Source of the DNA: Labedaea rhizosphaerae
GTDB lineage: Bacteria; Actinomycetota; Actinomycetes; Mycobacteriales; Pseudonocardiaceae
Direction of reading: 5' to 3'
Length of the DNA: 64,000 bases
Assembly: GCF_004362825.1 (NCBI RefSeq)
Contig: NZ_SNXZ01000003.1
Location: forward strand, 534,784-598,783
Shown here: piece by piece, positions 59,670 to 64,000 of the stretch
How the letters are laid out: each line of letters starts with the position of its first letter
How positions within the stretch are numbered: position 1 is the first letter of the stretch
The notes under the pieces: model-generated
The model's database searches: none
Seen by the model: the letters and a program-made list of their open reading frames with translations, nothing else
What the model was told of the DNA's origin: nothing
Position numbers and translations under genes: made by a program

Positions 59670-59989
59670 TGTTCACCTGGCATCCGATCATCCGGCACCG
59701 ATCTCGGGCCATGCAGCGGCGCGAACGGCGTCTCGGCGAGCTCCTCGGCGCGCCGCCGGCCATCCCTACGACCTCCGTCCCCATGCAGGTCGACAAGCCG
59801 AGCGCGCCTCGGTCGTTGCGCCATCGTCCGCCGATCGTGCGAGACGCGCGCACCCACATCGTCGTGTCCGGCTCGGCTGACCCCTCCCACGAGGCCGAGC
59901 CGGGCACGGCCCCCCGAACAGCGATCGGCCGGGTGTGCCATCCCGAGGCCACCCGGTCGGTCGCTCCCACCGCCTGGAGCACACCGTGA
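59669..59989 (+). CDS. small basic unknown protein
   Basis: 106 residues from ATG 59669, sharing one base with the previous stop. Arg-rich N-terminus (FTWHPIIRHRSRAMQRRERRLGELLG), the rest Pro/Ala/Thr-rich and probably disordered. Low-complexity composition makes this the least certain member of the run; the coupled start and stop support it. Confidence 0.5.
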   Translation: MFTWHPIIRHRSRAMQRRERRLGELLGAPPAIPTTSVPMQVDKPSAPRSLRHRPPIVRDARTHIVVSGSADPSHEAEPGTAPRTAIGRVCHPEATRSVAPTAWSTP

Positions 59990-60264
59990 TGACCGATCAG
60001 CCCCGCGTTCGCCGGCCGATCCCGTCCGAGGGCGAGTGGGGGCCGGGCGTCGCGATCGGCGTCGACCAGCTGCACTGGATCGCGCCTGGCGCGGTGGCCG
60101 AGCTGCGCGCGATCCGTGACACCTACCGAGCGGCGTGCGACCGGATGATGTGGCGGATGCCCGAGACCCGAGACTCGCATTGGGCGAGCTGGCCGCGGTG
60201 CGGGGCCTGCCAGCGGGCCGCCGACCGCCACGTCGCAGCACAGCGGAACACCGAAGAGGGCTGA
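59989..60264 (+). CDS. small unknown protein with CxxC
   Basis: 91 residues from ATG 59989, overlapping the previous TGA. VGVDQLHWIAPGAVAELRAIRDTYRAACDRMMWRM-type helical body, then SWPRCGACQRAADRHVAAQ with a CxxC that may bind metal. Family not recognised. Confidence 0.7.
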   Translation: MTDQPRVRRPIPSEGEWGPGVAIGVDQLHWIAPGAVAELRAIRDTYRAACDRMMWRMPETRDSHWASWPRCGACQRAADRHVAAQRNTEEG

Positions 60265-60266
60265 CC

Positions 60267-60374
60267 GTGTGCAGGCGTGTCTACGACAGCGAAACCAAGA
60301 GCTGGACGAACGAGTGGGTCGCGTGCAGCGACCCGGACTGCCCCGGCAGCAAGCAGAACCAATCGAACAAGTGA
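60267..60374 (+). CDS. 35-residue Cys-containing protein
   Basis: From GTG 60267, 3 nt after the previous stop. CRRVYDSETKSWTNEWVACS then DPDCPGSKQ: three cysteines in a zinc-ribbon-like spacing. Very short; supported by position, spacing and GAGGG upstream. Confidence 0.5.
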   Translation: MCRRVYDSETKSWTNEWVACSDPDCPGSKQNQSNK

Positions 60375-60544
60375 GCCGCCGCCGAGCTGCCTGCAGGGAA
60401 ACTCGCGGCTCGGCGGCCGAGCCCGGGCTGGCTCGGACGGGAGTGGACGCTCGTCCTGGAGACGCCCGGGCTCACCCACGTAACACACAGAAACCGTCCT
60501 GCGACCTCACGTTCAGCACTCGACACCATCGCCCAGGGGGAGCT

Positions 60545-60865
60545 GTGTCCGAGCAACCGAAGGCCACCACGAAGGCCGCCGGCCTCATCCTCAAGATCGC
60601 CGCAGGCGTGCTCGGCCTCGTCGTGGTGATCGCCGTCATCGTGACCATCGCGTCCGGCTCAGGCGACAAGGGTGACCAGCACGACGTGCGCAGCTATCCC
60701 TGCCACGACCCGGACGCCACCCACCAGACCACGCTGTACGTGGACTACACCGCGCGGACGTGGCACAGCGAGAACGGCCAGACGCACTCGCTCGACGGGG
60801 ACGAGCGCCAGGTCTTCAATGCGTTCCTGACGGCCTGCGCGCCGAACCCGGCGCCGTCCATCTAG
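60545..60865 (+). CDS. small membrane-anchored protein
   Basis: 106 residues from GTG 60545 (AGGGGGAG upstream). One membrane helix (AAGVLGLVVVIAVIVTIA, about 17-36) and an external domain with two cysteines (YPCHDPDATHQTTLYVDYTARTWHSENG ... FLTACAPNP), possibly disulfide-linked. Function unknown. Confidence 0.75.
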   Translation: MSEQPKATTKAAGLILKIAAGVLGLVVVIAVIVTIASGSGDKGDQHDVRSYPCHDPDATHQTTLYVDYTARTWHSENGQTHSLDGDERQVFNAFLTACAPNPAPSI

Positions 60866-60898
60866 GCCAACCTCGAACGTATGTGCGATAGTCGGCGT

Positions 60899-61180
60899 AT
60901 GGCCGACAACGCACCACCGCAGACCTGGCCAGCCACGCTGCGCGCGGCCGCCGAGGTACTCAACTCCTACGCCGATCGCGCCGAGGTGCACTGGAACGCC
61001 CGTGCAGGCTGGAACCCGGACGCGTGGCTCACGTGGGCGCACCGCGGCGCCGTGTCCCTCGTCGAGGGCCGAGCCCGCGAGGTGGCGGCCGAGCAAGAGG
61101 AGATGGCCCGCCGGCGAGCAGTGTGGGACCGGCAGGACGCCGAACCAACTGCTGGGCCCACCCAGCGTCAGACGTCGTAG
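60899..61180 (+). CDS. small helical unknown protein
   Basis: 93 residues from ATG 60899; GATAGT six bases upstream suggests a leaderless start, and ATG 60881 lies within that promoter. TWPATLRAAAEVLNSYADRAEVHWNARAGWNPDAWLTWAHRGAVSLVEGRAREVAAEQEEMARRRA is mostly helical and Trp-rich. Family not recognised. Confidence 0.7.
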   Translation: MADNAPPQTWPATLRAAAEVLNSYADRAEVHWNARAGWNPDAWLTWAHRGAVSLVEGRAREVAAEQEEMARRRAVWDRQDAEPTAGPTQRQTS

Positions 61181-61291
61181 TCGGTTCGGGGCGCACGTCT
61201 TCAAGCCACACCAGAAGCGGACCGAAGCAGTGGCGGAACCTGCTATGGGAGATCCAGCCACGGCATGCGCGCCGGCGGCATGCAGAGGCGG

Positions 61292-61570
61292 TCACGGGCC
61301 CGCCGCCGGCGGAACGTATGTGGGTTGCTTCGCCGACCCCATCAGGATCCGGCTCAGCCAGCTCGGCACCTTGGACTCCAGCCACCGCAGCAGCGGGTAC
61401 ACGGCGGCGCCGATCACCAGCGTGAGCACCTGATCGCCGAGCCCGTCGAGCCAGCCCGCGACCGGGGCGAGCACCGGGATGCGGGTCACCAGCCAGGCGA
61501 TCAGCGCGGCCCACGCGATGGGCCACACCGTGCGCAGCCACGCCACTACCTTGTCGTTCAGCGTGTCCAT
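61292..61570 (-). CDS. holin-like membrane protein
   Basis: 92 residues from ATG 61570. Two membrane segments (VVAWLRTVWPIAWAALIAWLVT and VLTLVIGAAVYPLLRWLES) and a charged C-terminus (SRILMGSAKQPTY). It lies two bases after a DUF1906 hydrolase gene, as holins accompany lysins in actinophages. The assignment rests on size, topology and context. Confidence 0.65.
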   Translation of the reverse strand: MDTLNDKVVAWLRTVWPIAWAALIAWLVTRIPVLAPVAGWLDGLGDQVLTLVIGAAVYPLLRWLESKVPSWLSRILMGSAKQPTYVPPAAGP

Positions 61571-61572
61571 GA

Positions 61573-62577
61573 TCAGGCCCCTGTTCCGGCCGGCGCGGTC
61601 GCGGTCAGGGCGGCGCCGATGCGCGCCACCACGTCGTCGGCGAGCTCGGCCGGCACGGCTGCGCGCACCGCCTGCTCGATGATCGGCAGCATTTGCGCTG
61701 CGTTCTCTTCGGCGGTCGGCGTGTGCTTTGCCACCGCGTCGTCGACGATGCGCGTGACTGTCGCCTCATCGAGGTTCGGATCCTTGACCAGCTGGGCGAC
61801 CAGGCCCGGCAGCGCAGCCAGCGCGGCGAGCTGCTTGGACATCGCGCCGACCGTCTGCGCGATCGGTGGCGCGGTCCACCCGGTGCCGTGCGACCCCTGG
61901 AACAGGCCGATGTAGACGGACTGGATCTGGTCTTCGGCTGTCTTGCTCAACTCGTCCTCCGTTCCCGGCAGCGGACCGTCCAGCCGCCAGTTGATGTCCA
62001 CCTCGACGTCGAGGTAGCGGCGAGTGCCGCGGTTGTCCTGCCAGAACGTGAGCCAGCGCGCGTCCTCCGCCGAGGGCATCGAGCCGGCCAGCCAGTGCCA
62101 TGTCACGGCGTTCGCGGCCCGGCAGGCGCGCAGAACCTCGAGGAACCCGTACATGCCTGCCAGGGCCTTGCCCCACACACTGGCGAAACCCTTCGCGTAC
62201 TGCACCGCCTGCGGCACCTGCGCGGCCGTGGCGTGCGCGTCCGCGGCCGGGCAACCTGCCACCGAGCCGAAGCCCTCACGCTTGACGTCGGCGAGCACCG
62301 TACGAGCCGCGGCCTGGCCGGCGGCGTAGTCGTTGGCGTCCTTCCACGCGTCGTCAACGCCGAGCTCGCCGACGACGATCAGCTTGACGCCGTGCTTGGC
62401 AGCGGCTTGCCGCTCGGCACTGGTGATCTGCTTACTCTCGGCGCCGAGGCCGCTGTACCGGATGGCGCCCTCGACGCCGTCGGCAGCGAACGCCGCGTAG
62501 AGCTTGTCCCAACCGGCCTTCGGCACGGCGCGGAAGTCGACCCAGCGGCGCCGGCCATTGAGGTTCAAGGCGGTCAC
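61573..62577 (-). CDS. DUF1906 glycoside hydrolase-like protein (lysin candidate)
   Basis: 334 residues from GTG 62577, overlapping the upstream stop. The N-terminal domain about 1-215 is a TIM-barrel of the DUF1906/Rv2525c type: KLYAAFAADGVEGAIRYSG, KLIVVGELGVDDAWKD, VTWHWLAGSMPSAEDARWLTFWQDN and YLDVEVDINW. The C-terminal ~110 residues are helical (PGLVAQLVKDPNLDEATVTRIVDDAVAKH). In phages such proteins serve as cell-wall lytic enzymes; here that is inferred from context. Confidence 0.82.
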   Translation of the reverse strand: MTALNLNGRRRWVDFRAVPKAGWDKLYAAFAADGVEGAIRYSGLGAESKQITSAERQAAAKHGVKLIVVGELGVDDAWKDANDYAAGQAAARTVLADVKREGFGSVAGCPAADAHATAAQVPQAVQYAKGFASVWGKALAGMYGFLEVLRACRAANAVTWHWLAGSMPSAEDARWLTFWQDNRGTRRYLDVEVDINWRLDGPLPGTEDELSKTAEDQIQSVYIGLFQGSHGTGWTAPPIAQTVGAMSKQLAALAALPGLVAQLVKDPNLDEATVTRIVDDAVAKHTPTAEENAAQMLPIIEQAVRAAVPAELADDVVARIGAALTATAPAGTGA

Positions 62578-62849
62578 GAGACGATCTCCGGCCAGTGCCA
62601 GGTGCCGGGCGTGCGGCCGGCGGGGCCGGGCTCGATCTGGTTGTCGATCTCCTCGTTGACGACCTCGGTCGGCATCGCCATGTCCTGCGGCGTGAACACG
62701 GCGAGGCTGACGGTCGGCGCCTCGGCGGTGCCGGTGATCTCGGTGACGATCGCCGGGCGGCAGTACTTCGATTCGTTGCCCCCGGCGTCGCGGTTGCCCT
62801 GTGTGAAGTGGACAATCCGGCCGATGCTCGGCGGGGTTGGGCTGGTCAT
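62574..62849 (-). CDS. small phage-type unknown protein
   Basis: 91 residues from ATG 62849. IGRIVHFTQGNRDAGGNESKYCRPAIVTEITGTAEAPTVSLAVFTPQDM... ends EPGPAGRTPGTWHWPEIVS. Short proteins with this GRIVHF...YCRPAIVTEI pattern occur in actinophage tail/lysis regions. GTGA overlap with the lysin-like gene. Confidence 0.75.
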   Translation of the reverse strand: MTSPTPPSIGRIVHFTQGNRDAGGNESKYCRPAIVTEITGTAEAPTVSLAVFTPQDMAMPTEVVNEEIDNQIEPGPAGRTPGTWHWPEIVS

Positions 62850-62857
62850 CGCTTACC

Positions 62858-63535
62858 TCATCCGGATGGGAGTGGAAGACCGTCGTCCGATGTGGACGTC
62901 GGCGTGGTGGTTGTGGTCTCGGGTGGCACGGTGCTGCAGGCGTAGGCGGGCGCGGCGTCGTCGGTGTTGGACCGCACGCAGTCGTGGCGGGTGCCGTCGG
63001 CGTCGGTCCAGGACCAGGTAGCTGGCGGCTTGCCGTCTGCGCCCCGGCACTGGTCTGGCTCGGCGAGACACGGCGGGCTCTGCCCATCGACGCCGTTGCT
63101 GCCGTCGGCACCGTCCTGACCGTCTGCGCCGTCGGCACCGTCCTGGCCGTCTGCGCCGTCTTTGCCTTGGCAGTGCGACGGTTGCGTGAGACAGGGTGGG
63201 CTCGTGCCGTCGCGGCCGTTCACGCCGTCGCGTCCATCGTGGACAATGGGCGCCACCGGGACGGACTGCTGCACGCTCTTCGCCTGCTGGCACGCCGAGC
63301 CCAGAGCCGCGGCTGCCGCACCACCCTCGCGGCACGCTTCGGCTACCTGGTCGGCGAGCGATCGTGCCTGCTGCTGCGCGGTTGTCTTCTCGCCCTGCGC
63401 GCTATTGGCCTGTTGCTGTGCGGTGGTCTTGCCCACGTTGCTGATCACGCTGGACGCGAGCAGGTAGACCACCGCAACGGCGAGCGCGCCAATGGTCGCG
63501 GTGGTTCCGTTGAGCCAGCGGCGAACCTTAGTCAT
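62858..63535 (-). CDS. collagen-like repeat protein with membrane anchor
   Basis: 225 residues from ATG 63535. N-terminal helix (ATIGALAVAVVYLLASSVIS), Gln/Ala coiled segment, then Gly-X-Y triplets (GRDGVNGRDG; GKDGADGQDGADGADGQDGA) interrupted by SPPCLTQPSHC and SPPCLAEPDQC, two similar Cys loops. The C-terminus is Thr-rich. Collagen-like fibres are common in phage tails and surface appendages. ATGA overlap with the gene upstream. Confidence 0.8.
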   Translation of the reverse strand: MTKVRRWLNGTTATIGALAVAVVYLLASSVISNVGKTTAQQQANSAQGEKTTAQQQARSLADQVAEACREGGAAAAALGSACQQAKSVQQSVPVAPIVHDGRDGVNGRDGTSPPCLTQPSHCQGKDGADGQDGADGADGQDGADGSNGVDGQSPPCLAEPDQCRGADGKPPATWSWTDADGTRHDCVRSNTDDAAPAYACSTVPPETTTTTPTSTSDDGLPLPSG

Positions 63536-63795
63536 GACCGACCACCTCTGCGGCACTGCGCGAGTTCGTCTTCCAGTGCGCGGCGCCGTTCCATTTCCTC
63601 GTCGAGGCGCTCCTGCAGTCGGTCGCCCCGGGCTTCGGCGGCCTCCCGCCGGGCGTGCACCGACGTGAGCTCGACCGTGTGGCGCTGGTCGCTGACCGAC
63701 TCACGGCGCAGCAGCCGAGCGAACAGGAACAGCACGATGCCGCCGACGCCGAGCTGAGGCGCCGACTGCGCGAGACCGTCGAGTACCGCACCCAC
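63532..63795 (-). CDS. small membrane/coiled-coil protein
   Basis: 87 residues from GTG 63795. A hydrophobic segment (QLGVGGIVLFLFARLL, about 14-30) is followed by a heptad-rich charged helix (HARREAAEARGDRLQERLDEEMERRRALEDELAQCRR). The layout recalls phage spanin- or holin-associated proteins; not identified further. Confidence 0.7.
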   Translation of the reverse strand: MGAVLDGLAQSAPQLGVGGIVLFLFARLLRRESVSDQRHTVELTSVHARREAAEARGDRLQERLDEEMERRRALEDELAQCRRGGRS

Positions 63796-63804
63796 CGCAC
63801 CCCC

Positions 63805-64000
63805 TCAGACCGCGACCGCGGTATCGGCGGGCGCGCGGCCCATGTCCTCGACGATCATGTGGAGGTCGTAGCCGCCCGCGCCGGTCATGGTCAGCGTGTG
63901 GATCGTGCTGCCGGCCGAGGTGCAGAAGCAGAGCAGGAACGAGTAGGTGGCATCAGCGCCCGGGTACACCTCGCCCGCGAGGTTCATGGTCGCGAGCCGG
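63805..64000 (-). CDS. C-terminal part of a phage-like protein (5' end beyond window)
   Basis: The frame is open to the window edge and closes at 63805. Visible: LATMNLAGEVYPGADATYSFLLCFCTSAGSTIHTLTMTGAGGYDLHMIVEDMGRAPADTAVAV. The first ATG in view (63987) is not necessarily the start. Beta-rich, no membrane helix; position suggests a tail or minor structural protein. Confidence 0.6.
   Translation of the reverse strand, partial: RLATMNLAGEVYPGADATYSFLLCFCTSAGSTIHTLTMTGAGGYDLHMIVEDMGRAPADTAVAV

Overview
The window is about 72% GC, with dense genes, many GTG/TTG starts, four-base start/stop overlaps and strong third-position GC bias. That points to a filamentous actinomycete. The gene set narrows this to a Pseudonocardiales-type genome (Lentzea, Saccharothrix, Actinosynnema or Amycolatopsis-like): GlgE-pathway glucan genes, crotonyl-CoA carboxylase/reductase, a WXG100 locus, an XRE/DUF397 pair, SCO6745-type and NIPSNAP proteins. 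The genus is an inference. No tRNA, rRNA or CRISPR array was seen.

Layout. 1-5.0 kb: an edge-truncated methyltransferase, a membrane protein, a small HTH gene coupled to a chloramphenicol-phosphotransferase-like kinase, the wreck of a HIT gene, and a reverse-strand run of methyltransferase, enoyl-CoA hydratase and soluble ABC ATPase. 5.1-9.7 kb: a four-gene type-VII-secretion-like locus without secretion machinery, ended by a 161-bp palindrome. 9.9-19.5 kb: glucan metabolism (glgX, glgP, glgE) interrupted by a cysteine dioxygenase/rhodanese operon that has a Cys-containing leader peptide. 19.7-27.8 kb: a secreted sedolisin, a CBS protein, an acetyltransferase and three tandem zinc-protease-like paralogues. 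27.8-38.5 kb: reductase, YchJ, YbbN-like thioredoxin, a small secreted protein between 40-bp direct repeats, a thiamine-binding protein, MarR, a MerR/P450 pair, a quinone oxidoreductase/TetR pair and an ABC exporter. 38.6-46.1 kb: a secreted-protein family member, then acyl-CoA metabolism genes (meaB, thiolase, methylmalonyl-CoA epimerase, ccr). 46.1-54.3 kb: a DivIVA-type coiled-coil protein, UspA plus class III cyclase, a hydrolase, a second member of the secreted family, FmdB, and a double 3-hydroxyacyl-CoA dehydrogenase. 54.6-58.0 kb: dihydroxyacetone kinase dhaKLM and a lipoprotein. 58.1-64 kb: an XRE/DUF397 pair, a string of very small genes, then a reverse-strand phage-like module (holin-like protein, DUF1906 hydrolase, collagen-like protein) that runs off the edge.

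How the genes work together. GlgE, GlgP and GlgX build, phosphorolyse and debranch alpha-glucan. Ccr, epimerase, MeaB, thiolase and the dehydrogenases connect acetyl-CoA, ethylmalonyl-CoA and methylmalonyl-CoA. Cysteine dioxygenase and rhodanese dispose of surplus cysteine sulfur under a leader peptide that probably senses cysteine.

The least expected signals are non-coding. A family of exact 22-bp-period tandem repeats occupies three intergenic regions; two of these adjoin paralogous secreted-protein genes. A 74-bp module carrying paired DnaA-box-like sequences occurs twice. Many genes have a -10-like hexamer 6-8 nt before the start codon, which suggests leaderless mRNAs.
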